Shown: positions 11,711-23,160 of the stretch, in pieces
Position numbering within the stretch: position 1 is the first letter of the stretch
How the letters are laid out: every line of letters starts with the position of its first letter
NCBI RefSeq assembly: GCF_028554725.1
Contig: NC_071671.1
Location: forward strand, 49,749,501-49,813,500
Source of the DNA: Zeugodacus cucurbitae
Taxonomy: Eukaryota; Arthropoda; Insecta; Diptera; Tephritidae
DNA: 64,000 bases
Reading direction: 5' to 3'
The notes under the pieces: generated by a model
What the model saw: only the letters and a program-made list of their open reading frames with translations
What the model was told of the DNA's origin: nothing
The model's database searches: none
Program-made: the position numbers and the translations under genes

Positions 11711-13342
11711 ATGGATGTCTATCAAATTGACGACGGTTTCCACTCGGATGGCGGCACTGAGACGCCACCACCCTCACCCAGTTCGGGTTCATCGATAGCC
11801 TCGGCCTCGGATCATGGCTCATTGGAGAGTGTCGATACGGGCGGTACACAACGTTTGGCTGTGCTCTCATTCGAACAGGTGCGCAAATTGCACGATGTCA
11901 TGGACGAAAAGGTGGCCATACATGGACGTGGTAATTTCCCCACACTTGAAGTGCCGCTCAAAGACCTAGTGAATATGGTACGTCGCAAATTGGAGGCCGA
12001 TGTGAGTGTGGGCGGTGCCGGTGTGATAGTCAAGGATGTGCGCTTGAATGGTGGCGCAGCTAGTCATGTTTTAGCTTCCGAAGATCAGCCATACAATGAC
12101 TTGGACTTGATCTATGCCATTGAATTGACATCGACACGTCATTTCGATCGTGTCAAATCGGCCGTGCTCAATACATTGTTGGACCTCTTGCCCGAAGGTG
12201 TGTGCAAACGGCGCATTATGCCGTGCGCTCTTAAGGAGGCTTACGTCGGCAAGATGGTTAAGGTGAATAATAATAATGATGGTGATCGTTGGTCACTGAT
12301 ATCGCTCGGCAATTCGCCGGGTCACAAGAATGTCGAGCTGAAATTTGTCGACACGATGCGACGTCAGTTCGAGTTCTCTGTGGATTCGTTTCAAATCGTT
12401 TTGGACTCACTGTTGCTCTTCTACGACTGTGCCGCTCTACCGATATCGGAGAATTTCTATCCGACTGTGGTCGGTGAGTCGGTGTACGGTGACTTTCAGG
12501 AGGCGCTCTATCATTTGCAAAAGAAATTGATCTCAACACGACAGCCGGAAGAGATACGCGGTGGCGGTTTGCTCAAATATTGCAATCTATTGGTGCGCAA
12601 TTATAAGCCAGTAGATCCGCAACATATCAAGACGCTCGAACGTTATATGTGCTCACGTTTCTTCATCGATTTCCCCGATATCAATACGCAGACCAAGAAA
12701 CTGGAGGCGTACTTGTCCAATCATTTCTGGGGTGTCGACGAGGAGCCCCTACAATATCAGTACCTGATGCATTTACGCGAAGTAGTCGAAATGTCAACGG
12801 TGTGCCTGATGGGACACGAGCGGCGGCAGACCATGTTGCTCATACAGAATTTGGCCACAAATGTGTTGTACAAGGAGCAGAAGAAGCAACAGCAGGCGCA
12901 GGAGCAATATCAACAACAACAGCAGCAACAACATCACCTTCATCATCATCACCAGCACCAACAACAACAGCAACAGCAGCCAGTCGATGTGCTAAACACA
13001 CAACAGCAACAACAACAGCAGTCACATCAACAACAAGTAACGCTGGTCACAGCACAGCAACAACAACAATTGCAAGCGCCGCAAACACAGACAATCTACT
13101 TGCAAGCGGCGCCGGCAACAACACCACAAACAACAACAGCGACCATCTGCTGCACGACAGCCACCGGTGAACAGCAGCAACAACAAGTGCAGGTACAACA
13201 ACAGCCACAACAAGTGCAGGCGATACAGACGCACGCCACAGTGGCCCAGCCGACGACCACCATACTGGTCTACAATGGCGTCTACTATGCACCTGTGATT
13301 CCGGCTATTTGCACATGCAATTCGACGTGGTTGAGCACGTGA
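11711..13342 (+). CDS. TENT5: TENT5/FAM46-family non-canonical poly(A) polymerase (terminal nucleotidyltransferase)
   Basis: TENT5 (FAM46) enzymes add adenosines to mRNA 3' ends and stabilise transcripts, in vertebrates notably those of secreted proteins. The core spans about residues 52-388 from the ATG at 11,711. It includes the strand-turn LNGGAASH (113-119), the acidic pair in YNDLDLIY (D130, D132) and the third carboxylate in NVELKFVD (E209), followed by RRQFEFSVDSFQI. These catalytic residues appear intact. The 5' edge is a Ser/Pro/Gly-rich leader with TPPPSPSSGSS. After residue 388 comes a low-complexity Q/H tail. The first stop gives 543 aa, longer than the roughly 390 aa of vertebrate members because of this tail. 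I chose ATG 11,711 because its context is good (A at -3, G at +4) and the domain is complete from there. The frame is also open back to the acceptor, so an upstream exon could add residues. Family call is firm; the fly gene name is not asserted. Confidence 0.95.
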   Translation: MDVYQIDDGFHSDGGTETPPPSPSSGSSIASASDHGSLESVDTGGTQRLAVLSFEQVRKLHDVMDEKVAIHGRGNFPTLEVPLKDLVNMVRRKLEADVSVGGAGVIVKDVRLNGGAASHVLASEDQPYNDLDLIYAIELTSTRHFDRVKSAVLNTLLDLLPEGVCKRRIMPCALKEAYVGKMVKVNNNNDGDRWSLISLGNSPGHKNVELKFVDTMRRQFEFSVDSFQIVLDSLLLFYDCAALPISENFYPTVVGESVYGDFQEALYHLQKKLISTRQPEEIRGGGLLKYCNLLVRNYKPVDPQHIKTLERYMCSRFFIDFPDINTQTKKLEAYLSNHFWGVDEEPLQYQYLMHLREVVEMSTVCLMGHERRQTMLLIQNLATNVLYKEQKKQQQAQEQYQQQQQQQHHLHHHHQHQQQQQQQPVDVLNTQQQQQQQSHQQQVTLVTAQQQQQLQAPQTQTIYLQAAPATTPQTTTATICCTTATGEQQQQQVQVQQQPQQVQAIQTHATVAQPTTTILVYNGVYYAPVIPAICTCNSTWLST

Positions 13343-14251
13343 TTGGCGAATGAGCCGACGGCGACGGGGCAAACAGACGCAATAACAACAACAACAGCAT
13401 GCGAAACAACAACAGAAGCAGCAACAACAGTAACAGCGACAACAAGCGCAGCAGCGGCAGCAGACACAGTAGGGGGTGCACAACCACAACAGCAGCAACA
13501 AGAATTGCAACAACAAGCGTCAGCAGTCACAACTTTTGACTGTCAGCAATATGAAGTGGCAACAGCAACTGCAGCAACAACAGCAGTGGACGCAAGTTGC
13601 ATTTGCAATTGCAGCAACAGCAACAACAACAATTGCAGCGTTATGCCGACATATGCATTTAATGCTAATAATACAACAACAACAACAAATAACCCCTGCA
13701 CCTACATAGGCGGCACACCGCTTGCAACTTACTTGTCCACGGCAGCAGCAGCAGCTCCAGCTCCAGCACCAACAACAATACCAACAACAGTTGCCGCTCC
13801 AACGACCAGCAATTTGTTGGCATTTCCCTGCTACGACACGCAATGCCTGCTGCAACACCAACAACAGCAGCAACAGCATCAGCAAGCGCAATTGATACAA
13901 CAACAACAAGCGCAGTTGTTGCAGCAACAGCTGCTGACAACGCACCATCCACCACCCACTTATTTTGTGCAGCAAATGCCAACAAATGTATTGCCTGCAC
14001 CACCATCACTACAACAACAACCACAATCATACTCATTGCAAATGCAGTTGCCGTTGTTGGAACAACAACAACAGCACCAACAATTGCTTTTGCAACATTG
14101 TCAACAGCAGCAGCAACAACCGCAACCATTTGCTGTCTTCTTCGCTCCTCAGCAGCAATTGTTGCCAATGCAACAACAACAACAACAGCACCAGCAGTTT
14201 GTACATTATTATCCTTATGAGACCGCCAACGCTGCTATTTACAGCAGCTGA
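13343..14251 (+). CDS. TENT5: In-frame 302-codon extension of TENT5 after a single TGA (candidate stop-codon readthrough)
   Basis: Directly after the TGA at 13,340-13,342 the same frame is open for 302 codons, to TGA at 14,249-14,251. It is not led by an ATG: it opens TTG GCG AAT, and the first in-frame ATG is about 300 bases in. It is rich in Q, T, A and N but also holds non-repetitive, protein-like stretches: TTFDCQQYEV, CTYIGGTPLATYLST, PPPTYFVQQMPTNVLPAPP, QPFAVFFAPQQQLLPMQ and a C-terminal QFVHYYPYETANAAIYSS. CAA/CAG codons keep the glutamine phase used before the stop, whereas the other frames give poly-Thr/Ala or poly-Asn. Readthrough would give about 846 aa. Alternatives are an intron removing the stop (a weak GTGATT donor overlaps it), a recent nonsense change, or a sequencing error. 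Open frame and phase are seen directly; translation is inference. Confidence 0.6.
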   Translation: MANEPTATGQTDAITTTTACETTTEAATTVTATTSAAAAADTVGGAQPQQQQQELQQQASAVTTFDCQQYEVATATAATTAVDASCICNCSNSNNNNCSVMPTYAFNANNTTTTTNNPCTYIGGTPLATYLSTAAAAAPAPAPTTIPTTVAAPTTSNLLAFPCYDTQCLLQHQQQQQQHQQAQLIQQQQAQLLQQQLLTTHHPPPTYFVQQMPTNVLPAPPSLQQQPQSYSLQMQLPLLEQQQQHQQLLLQHCQQQQQQPQPFAVFFAPQQQLLPMQQQQQQHQQFVHYYPYETANAAIYSS

Positions 14252-14810
14252 TGGGCAGCACAGTAAATTGAAAATTTTTATTGAAGAAATGAGATTTAAT
14301 TGAATTTGTTTTTCAAACTTTTGCGCTGCAATAAGTTTCGTTCTTTAAATTAAAAAAAAATACCTTTTTTAAAGAGAAAGCTTTCGTTAAATAGAGCTTT
14401 CGAAAAATTGAGCTAAAAGCTCTTATTGATAATTTAACATGACAAAATTGTGCCTTCGCAAAATCAAGTTTTCAGTAAATTCTAACTTTTGATATTTACA
14501 AAATAAAGCTTTCGAAGAAGTCGAGCTTTCACAAAAATCTAACTTTCGAAAATATCAAGCTTTCGAAGAAAAATGGAGCTTTCATTACAATTTAAGCTTT
14601 CGTTTAAACTTGTATGGCTGCAACTTCGTTAAATCCAACTTTCGGTATATTTCTACTTTCGAACTTCGGAAATTGTTTCCTAAATGGCGGTTTCAATAAC
14701 TTACACTTGAAATTCGTTGTTAAAATCATATTTTCGAAAACTTTTACTCGATTCGTCTTAATTAAGGAATGTTCGAATTTTCGAAATTTTGTCAAATTTC
14801 CTACAAAATG
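14252..14810 (+). other. Proximal 3' UTR of TENT5 with degenerate AAGCTTTCG array
   Basis: This follows the second stop. The word (A)AGCTTTCG or GAGCTTTC recurs about every 15-60 bases, at about 14,379, 14,394, 14,506, 14,533, 14,557, 14,575 and 14,594, with related AACTTTCG words at about 14,551 and 14,638. It looks like an eroded short-unit tandem repeat. An AATAAA at 14,502-14,507 is a possible proximal poly(A) signal. Open frames near 14,604-14,811 on both strands are by-products of this repeat and not genes. Confidence 0.45.
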
Positions 14811-16332
14811 AAAGCTTCACGAACTGTTGACAATTTAAGCTCGAATTCATTCGATTTTTCAAGCTAACAGAGTTCAATTGAACATTCGTTTTGAAATATT
14901 TGAGAAATTTGCGCTTATGAACAATGCTTTAATTGGCGATAATTAAGCTCACAACCACTTAAGGCAGCTTTTAATATAGTAGACGTGCAATTTTCGATAA
15001 TATTTGAAAATTTAGCAATTAAAGTACAAATTCCTACAGATTATTATAGATTTGTGACACCTGTGTCAAAGACTGCTGCGTACCTTTAGGCGCCAAACAA
15101 CTGTTGTGCTGTTGTTGTTGGTATTATTCTTGTTGTTGCTCTGCCGCTCTCATTCTTTGCTCCCACACTCGCTCTTTCATCTCAACACATTGCTGCTCCG
15201 TTAGTTGGCGTCACTGCTACTATGACGACGTTGTTAGACGTTGCTTGCTCGGTTTGTGTCCACACTATTTACTGTTAACTGTGTACTTTATTGATAATAT
15301 TTTTATTTTTTTTATATTATATATACCATACTTACTACTATTTACATAATACTTTACAACAACAAATGATTACAAAAACACAAACATACAAACATACAAA
15401 CATACATACACATACAATGATTATGTTGTTGCTGTTGTGACATCAAATGTAATGCGTAATCAGTAAAGAGTACAGCGAAAAAAAAAACGAAAAAAACAAC
15501 AAAAAACTTTATAGTGATGTTAATTTGATTTCCATTAATTTATAAATAAGAACTATGTATACATAATATACTATATATATCTATATAAAGAAATGTTGAC
15601 GCTACTCTTGATTTAATGATTGATTTTCTAATTTCTTGACACTGAATTCTGCTTATTTACCGTTATGTTTGAATATCTGTCTCTTTCTGTTTTTGTTTTT
15701 AAACCACATTGTAACTAAGAATGCGTTGAAAACTGTTTATGTTTATTGTGAAAGAGTTGAAGTTTAGAGGAGGTAGTTGATGATGATGATAATGATGATT
15801 ATTATGCAAGTAGAAATTAAGTGAAACAAGTGTATGTAGGCGAAAGAAAGCACATGTAAAACATATAAATAATAATGAAAAAATGAAACGTGAAAAGTTG
15901 AAGATTGAAATTTGATAAAGTACTACGATATTGCGATTGTTGTCATGTTAATTATACATTATATACATACAATATACATATATATGTAATATGGTATCTT
16001 TTCTAATTATTTTGTATTTAATTATAAGATGAACTTGCCTGCGTGCAGCAGTGTTATTTAGACACACACATACTACATGTAATTATACCTATAACCGTAT
16101 CTTACTTATATGCAGCGTCGTCACCGCAGCAGTTGTGTGTATGTTACATATGTACGTTAACTTTCGTTTTTATTAATTTTCCATAGAATTTAGTCTGCAT
16201 TATTGCATATAAATATACATACTACATATAAATATAAATATAAAAAAAAATATATATACATATACACATAAAGATATAACTAAATACATACAACAACTAC
16301 AACTACTACTATACACATACAAATAAATATTG
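14811..16332. other. Gene-free sequence, possibly distal 3' UTR of TENT5
   Basis: Low-GC sequence with CAA/TTG words, CATACA runs near 15,376-15,415 and a short GATGATGATGATAATGATGA tract near 15,780. No protein-like frame was seen. Fly regulatory genes often have several-kb 3' UTRs, so some of this may be transcribed, but no end point can be fixed. AATAAA words are frequent by chance here. Confidence 0.3.
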
Positions 16333-16675
16333 ATAAATAAATAAATGAAATGAAATAAAATAAAAATAAAAATAAAATAAAATAAAAAATAAATAAAATA
16401 AAAAATAAATAAAATAAAATAAAATAAAAAATAAATAAAATAAAAATAAAAATAAAATAAAATAAAATAAAAAATAAATAAAATAAAAATAAAATAAAAT
16501 AAAAAATAAATAAAATATAATAAAATAAAAAATAAATAAAATAAAATAAAATAAAATAAAATAAAAAATAAATAAAATAAAAAAAAAAATAAAAATAAAA
16601 TAAAAAATAATTTAGAAAATTAAAAATAATATAGAAAATTAAAAATAATTTAAAAAATTAAAAATAATATAAAAA
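16333..16675. repeat. (AAATA)n / (AAAATA)n simple repeat tract
   Basis: About 340 bases composed almost wholly of AAATA, AAAATA and AAATAA units with no C and almost no G, grading into AAAATTAAAAATAAT units at the right end. It is likely length-variable and hard to assemble. AATAAA occurs dozens of times inside it by composition. Confidence 0.95.
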
Positions 16676-19600
16676 TAAATAACTGTTTTCATAAAAAAAA
16701 AATCTTTGAAGATATCATTAAAGATATAAATAAAAATCTACATCTCTTTGGTATTGCGCTCAATTGCCATGACATTGAAGCAGCAGCATCGCCACACAAA
16801 AGCAAACACACACACATATAAATATATAAATATAGACATAAACATATATATACATATAGACATACACAAATTTTGTTAATATTTAAGAGATTTTAAAATA
16901 CTTATATAATTATTAGTAGCAAGAATAAGCAGAAGAAGAAGCATTACTTCACAATACTTGTATGTATGTATATTATGCTTGTAAAGGGGGACAAGTTAAT
17001 AAGTAAAATATAAAGAAAAAAAAACAAAAAACAAAAAACAATAATGTGTGTGGTGAGTGCATGCAAAACAACAATTTCAAAGAGATCGACAATATAAATA
17101 TGTATATTAAAATAAACACCTAAAAAGTATAAAAAACACATAAAATAATACAAATGTACATAAAAGCAAACATAAAAAATCACTGTGTACTTTCGGCTGC
17201 TACGCTAAATTGTATAAAAATTAAATAACAACAACAAAAAAGTTTAAAAAAAATTTTGAAAAACTCTAAAAGTCTGTTAAATCAGCGTAGAGCAACAAAA
17301 AAAAGTTGTAAATAAGTAAAACAACAACAACAACTATGTGTGTAACTAGCGTTTATTATAACTGTTTGTTGAGTTTACAGTTAAGTACTTTTTTCTCTAA
17401 GTAAACTAAGCTATTGACAAATGTACTTGATTATATGCTTGTAACTGTACGGAAATTGCTTGCGAAAAGACGTTTTTGAATGGAAATTCTATAAGCGTTT
17501 GGCAAAATTTAGCTCAGAATTCTTAAAAAAAATAATCAACAAAAAAATTGCGAAAATATGAGAAGTGCGAAATTCGGTAGATTTTTCGAAAACTAAGTTT
17601 TCAAAAAGTAATTTAAAATTAGAAAAAAAATAGAAAACATGCGAATTATTAAGTAGGTTAGGTTATGTGGTTGTCAAAACGACGCACCTAAGTAATTATT
17701 CGCAAAAATAGTTTATGCTTTTGAAAATTCGCTAAAAAATATTGAAATGTTTTCAACAATTTCATATAAATATTAAAATTTTAAAACCATAATTTCGAAT
17801 TGCCTTTGTATAATAATGAATTTATTTATTTAAATATTTTCAATCCCATTTCTACATTTTTTAATAATAATTTAATATTTTTCTCAATTTCGAAATATTT
17901 AACTACTCCAATTGATTTCAAATTTTACGACAGCTTGAAGTGTTGAATTAATTCGTATTTAAATCCACAATTTTCATCACTAATTTCCGGCTAAAAAATT
18001 AAAACATTGAATATTTTCAATTTATAACAAATTCAAATATTTAAATTTTTTGTTCTGTTAAGTTTAATTTTTCGGTAAAAACTTTTAAATCGTTTAATCC
18101 TTTCACTTCATAGCATATTTCGAAATACTGATTTTTCAACTTGTTCAATTCGGAAAAAAAATTGAAATTATTGACATTCTAAAAACTTATAAAATTTAAT
18201 TGTTGTTGAACTCAATTTTTGAAAATTGCAAACTAAGCACTTTTGAAATAATTTTTAAAAAATAAATTTCGAATTTTCGAAATTTTTTTGAAAACATTTA
18301 ATTGTTACAAATATGAAGAAAAATGCCTAGAGCTGAGTAAGTTCAAAAGCACAATATGGAAAGAAATTTTTCGCAACGTTTTCGAAAGTTTTAAAAACTT
18401 AGCTGTACTGCAGCCAAACTATTCTAAACTCGCTTAATGCTAAAGAGAGATTCGAGCTCAAACCGTTAACGTACCCAACAGGGCATATGAACACACATTA
18501 AATATTATAAAATAAAACATGCGAAGCGAAGCGATGCGCATGCGCGCAAACGAAAATCACACAGACACACACAAATCAACACCACTTCTAAACAATTTTT
18601 TTTAAATAAATAATAACAAAATATAAATAAAATAAAAATAAAAATGAAAATGAAAATGAAAACACAAACGAGAAATCATCTAAAATGAAAGTTGTATGTG
18701 TTATAGTTAAGCAGTATAAATATAAAAACAAAAACAATTTATTTGAGAAAATTACTAATTTTAAGTGATAATCTTTAAATGCATAAATATAAATAATAAA
18801 TAATCTCTATTGTAAATGTAAAAAAACTTGAAAAAATAAAGAAACAAGAAAAAAAACTACAAACAACAAATATTTTGAGTGTATTTACTGTGAGATGCTG
18901 AGTTTATAGAATCTAACTGTGTATTTGTATTTGTAAATTGAAAACGAAAAAGTAAAAAAAAAAATCAAAATAAATAAAAACAAAACGAAAATGAAAATGA
19001 AATGAAAAACAGGGCAGAAGCAAATTTAGGGAAGTGATTTCCACAAAAAGTAGGAAATGCGATAAGGAGGTCCAGTAACACTTCACTTCAGAATGCAATT
19101 CGTTGGAGAAAGAAGCTGAGATTTAAGAAGTCAGACAAACGAAAGTAGAAATTAAGAAAATACAAATATCCAATACATATGCGCATTAATAATTGTTATT
19201 GTATTCGATTGCGAAGTGTTCGAAGAGAAGTGTTTTGAGGTTACATAATGTGAGCTGGAAGCTTTAGGTACATAGATTGTAAGGGAAGAGAGCATAATGA
19301 AAGAAGAAAAACAAAAAAAAAAAAAAAAGTAAAAATATAAAAATATAAATATTAAGGAGAAATACAAAAAACAAAACAACAACAAAAACGACTTGGTGAT
19401 AATGCAAAGAATGATAATTTTTTATATACATACAAACATTGAATGAAATTACACTAACACAATGACACACACAAGCATGCAGGGCTGCTAAAAAATAGCT
19501 GATAACAATGAGGATGCAGAAGAACATTTGAAATATGTAGATGCCTACATACAAAATTAATTTTTTTATTTTGTTTACTTAAAATATAATTTTTTTTTGT

Positions 19601-22236
19601 TGAGTTGCTGGCTACGGAAGAGATAATGCAGATAAAAATGTATGGAAATAAATTTAAAAACAACAGAGGTAAAATTTATAAAAAAAAATATTAAAAAATA
19701 TTGTAATAAGTATTTTCTAAATATACTATGAGCAACTTTTCTCTTTTATATAATTCCAGAAAAATAAATATTGAAAATAATATTTGTCCATAAAATTTCT
19801 AATAAAATGTTCTAAACAAAAATTATTGTTGTAATAAATTAAAAAGTGTAATTGAAAAATTCATAAAAATTAATGAGAAAGATTAAAAACTATATATTTT
19901 GAAGCAAATAACAGCAAGAAGGTTCAAAAATGTTTGCAAGATTTAAAAGTAAGAGCATCTTGAGAACATGGTATTGACTTAAAATACTTTTCGTTTAATA
20001 ATTTAAAAAATGTTTTTTTAATCAATTGAATATTTTTTTATCAATAATAAAAAACATGATTATGATTTTTCAGTATAAAAAATGAAAGTATAGAAACAAA
20101 GCACAACAACAAAACTTTGGAAGCTGAGTAAAAAAAGAAAATACGAATATATTATTTAAAATCATTTTGAGACCAAAAAATGTAAAAAACAAATTTCGAA
20201 GACCCAGAAACTATAGTGTTTTAAAACCAAATTCGAAACTTTCGAATAATTTGGAAAATAAAAAAGTTTCGAAAATGTTAAACTCATTTTGAAAACTAAA
20301 AAAGTAATAATTATAATGAAATTCGAAACTAAAAAATATTTGAAATCAAATTTCGAAAACTAATAAATATATTTAAAACAATTTTGAATCGAATATCATT
20401 ATATTATTAGCTCACTATTGTTGTACATTTCCCAACATGTTTGTTATAATAGAGCTGTGTTTATTTTTATTTTTTATTTTTAAAAATTTAATAATTTCGA
20501 AAACATGTGAAATGATTTTCCAATATATAAAATTAATGAAAAAATACAATTTTAAATAATACTCTATATTAGAAAATTGAGATTTTCATTTAAAAGCATA
20601 AAATAAGTTTTTATTTCTATAAAAATTATTAAAAAAATTAAAAAAAAATATTAAAACAAGTTTAAAATAATTTCAAAGATTAAATTTCAAAAATCAAAAA
20701 TTAAAAAAATATACATTATAAAAAGCTAAATATTCTTCTGGTTTCAAAAATTTATAGTTATCAAATTATTTATATAAAAGGGGCTATATTTAAAAAAGAA
20801 ATCAGATTTCTTCTAATTTTCACTTTAAAAGTATTCAATATAGAGTTTGAATATTTTAAAATGAATTTTTTTTGTTTTTTTATGTAACAGTTAAATTAAA
20901 AAATGTGCCGAACATTTCGAACTTCGAGACTCAAAACTTCGAATCATATTTTTCGAAACTTTTATATCCTACTTTCAATCCTCAATTAGTTGAGAAAATA
21001 ATATTTCAAAAGAAAATCTAGCCTCAAAAATCGAGCTTTAAAAACGAAGAAACAGATTCTCAAACAAAGCGACAACTAAAACAAACAAATATTGCAAAAT
21101 TTGCTTGCCAGTACAACAAACAATAACCAAATTTGTGAACGATTGAAACTTAAATATGATTTTTGGTATTTATTTCTTATAATTTCATTAATGGTTATCT
21201 AAAGTATTTTCTTTAACCAATACACCTTAATTACAATTATGAATAATTTTGACAATTATTTCCATGAATGCAACAAGCAGCAGTGAAACGAAAATGACAA
21301 ACATTTAATACACACACAACGATAAACACAAATCACCCAAACACAAATCACACACACACACATACAAAAATGTGTCTAAATATACATACGTACAGACATT
21401 GTAATTAACGATTATTAAAAATAAAAATAAAAAAATTTAAATAATAATAATTTCTATTAAATTTAAGTATTTAGTTTAAGTGAACAGTTATTTACTTAAA
21501 TCAAGCGAAAATCAAATATTTGTCGTATTAGGTGTGCAAAAATTTAAACAAATTACGATAAATAAATACAAAATATATATTAAATAAAATCAAAATAAAA
21601 GTAACAACAAACAAACGAAAGTAAAACTATCGACAAATTATATATGAGATTTGTATAAAGGAATATTATTTAAGTGAAATGTACTTTTTTGTGAGCTATA
21701 CAATCATACCTAATTTAAATAATTAATATAATAATTATATACATACATGAAAATCTAAATAAATAAATACAAAAATATTAAAAAACAAATAAAAATAATA
21801 AAAAAAAACTAAAAAATATAAAAATCACTTGGTTTTATTGACTTATAGGAACGGTATTTATGCGCTCGAGCAGTGGATTGGTCAAGTTAAAGAATTTTAC
21901 TTGGCGAAAATCGAAAGCTGATTTAGAAAACGATAAAAAATTGTTTAAAAACGCAAGTATAAATATATGTTTATGACAGATTAGGCCTGTCTGAATACTA
22001 ATAATATCGAATTTTTAAATTAAAGAAAGTATACTTCATGGTTCAAAAAATTATGGTCAATAAGTAGAGTACTAAAACAGTGTCTTCCCATCAAATCTGC
22101 TGTAGAGTTAACGCTTTCGAGTAAATTTCATCCTGTAAGAACTATTACCAATTGTCGAATTTCTAGAGGCACTTTCGAAGAGGTGATTTCGAAGATTGGC
22201 CCGGTAGCCAAGCAATTTTGTACAAAATTGCCAAGA
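16676..22236. other. Gene-free AT-rich sequence
   Basis: No credible coding frame was found. Notable contents: a GGTTAGGTTA word near 17,655; many TTCGAAAAT-type words between 17,500 and 18,400 and again 20,180-20,400; a GCGATGCGCATGCGCGC palindrome-bearing spot near 18,531-18,547, the only GC-rich point for kilobases; and an AATAAA at 18,835-18,840. Minus-strand Phe/Leu/Ile-rich frames near 18.9-19.7 kb are antisense of A-rich DNA and are not genes. Parts could be a long 3' UTR or an intron. Confidence 0.4.
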
Positions 22237-23160
22237 AACCAGTAAGGAAGGGCTAAGTTCGGGTGTCACCGAACATTTTATACTCTCGCAATTTATTCAT
22301 TTAAATTTATTAATATAACAAACAATTTGTCTCACATATTCGGCATGTATATGGTATAAAGTCCATTGAAAGTTGGAAACCCTAATATTAGGTATATGGG
22401 AGATAGGAAAGTTATGTCCCGATTTCAATCTTTTTAGGCAACATATTCCCTCTGAATTTCTTCAAAGAAACTGAGAGACTTACCTATATTTTCGGTAAAA
22501 AATTTGTTAGAAGCACTGATGTCCTCATATTCGATATGTAGGGTCAGGGTAAATGCAGTATTTTTGCAAAGTTCTATTCCGATATCTTCACTAGTGCTTG
22601 CTATATATATAGGAAGTAGGCGTGGTTGTGAACCGATTTCGACTATTTTCACAACATATCATTGGAAAGCTAGAGAAATATTACAAACCGAATTTCATTG
22701 AAATTGGTCGAGTAGTTTCGGGATAGAGATATGGTTTTTCACCCATAAGTGGGCGGAACCACGCCCATTCAAAATTGTTTATGCAGCTCTCCTGTACCAT
22801 CTTTATAATGAAATTTAAGGTTTGTGGTGGTTTTTCTTACTGAATTAAAACATTTTTAGTAGTTTTCATATAACCTTTGCATGGGAGATGGGCGTGGTTA
22901 TAATCCGATTTCCTCAATTTTTGGACTGTGGACCTTATACAGTCCAAAAATTGATAAAGAAACGACTCTAGAAAGTTTCCTTGATATAGCTTTTCTCGTT
23001 TGCGAGATATGTACAAAAAACTTAGTAGCGGGCGGGGCCACGGTCACATATACATATGCCCCTTCATTGTATTTGTGGCTTAGTTATGACTCTTTATATG
23101 TTTTCGGTTATTGTCATTTTGTGGGCGTGGCAGTGGTCTGATTACGCCCATCTTCGAACT
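22237..23160 (+). mobile_element. Helentron-like dispersed repeat, copy B (3' truncated)
   Basis: Left end AACCAGTAAGGAAGGGCTAA, then TTCGGGTG and TTTTATACTCTCGCAA, as in the other copies. Internal blocks shared with copy C include CATTGAAAGTTGGAAACC, GATATCTTCACTAGT, AAGTAGGCGTGGTTGTGAA, CACAACATATCATTGG, GTCGAGTAGTT, AGTGGGCGGAACCACGCCCA, and GTGGGCGTGGCAGTGGTC before 23,140. It lacks the GGACGGACGGACAGACAGAC block and terminal hairpin, so the right end is lost. The frames at 22,434-22,701 and 22,881-23,141 are repeat sequence. Confidence 0.75.

Noticed and set aside
11634..14303. Many 60-170 aa frames on the minus strand and in other + frames across the TENT5 exon
   Set aside because: They are by-products of the coding exon and of CAA/CAG repeats, which lack stops in most frames. 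Their products are Leu/Val/Cys or Thr/Ala strings with no domain.
19152..19663. Minus-strand hydrophobic frames that look like membrane proteins
   Set aside because: Antisense of A-rich DNA gives Phe/Leu/Ile strings automatically; there is no real helix-loop pattern or start context.
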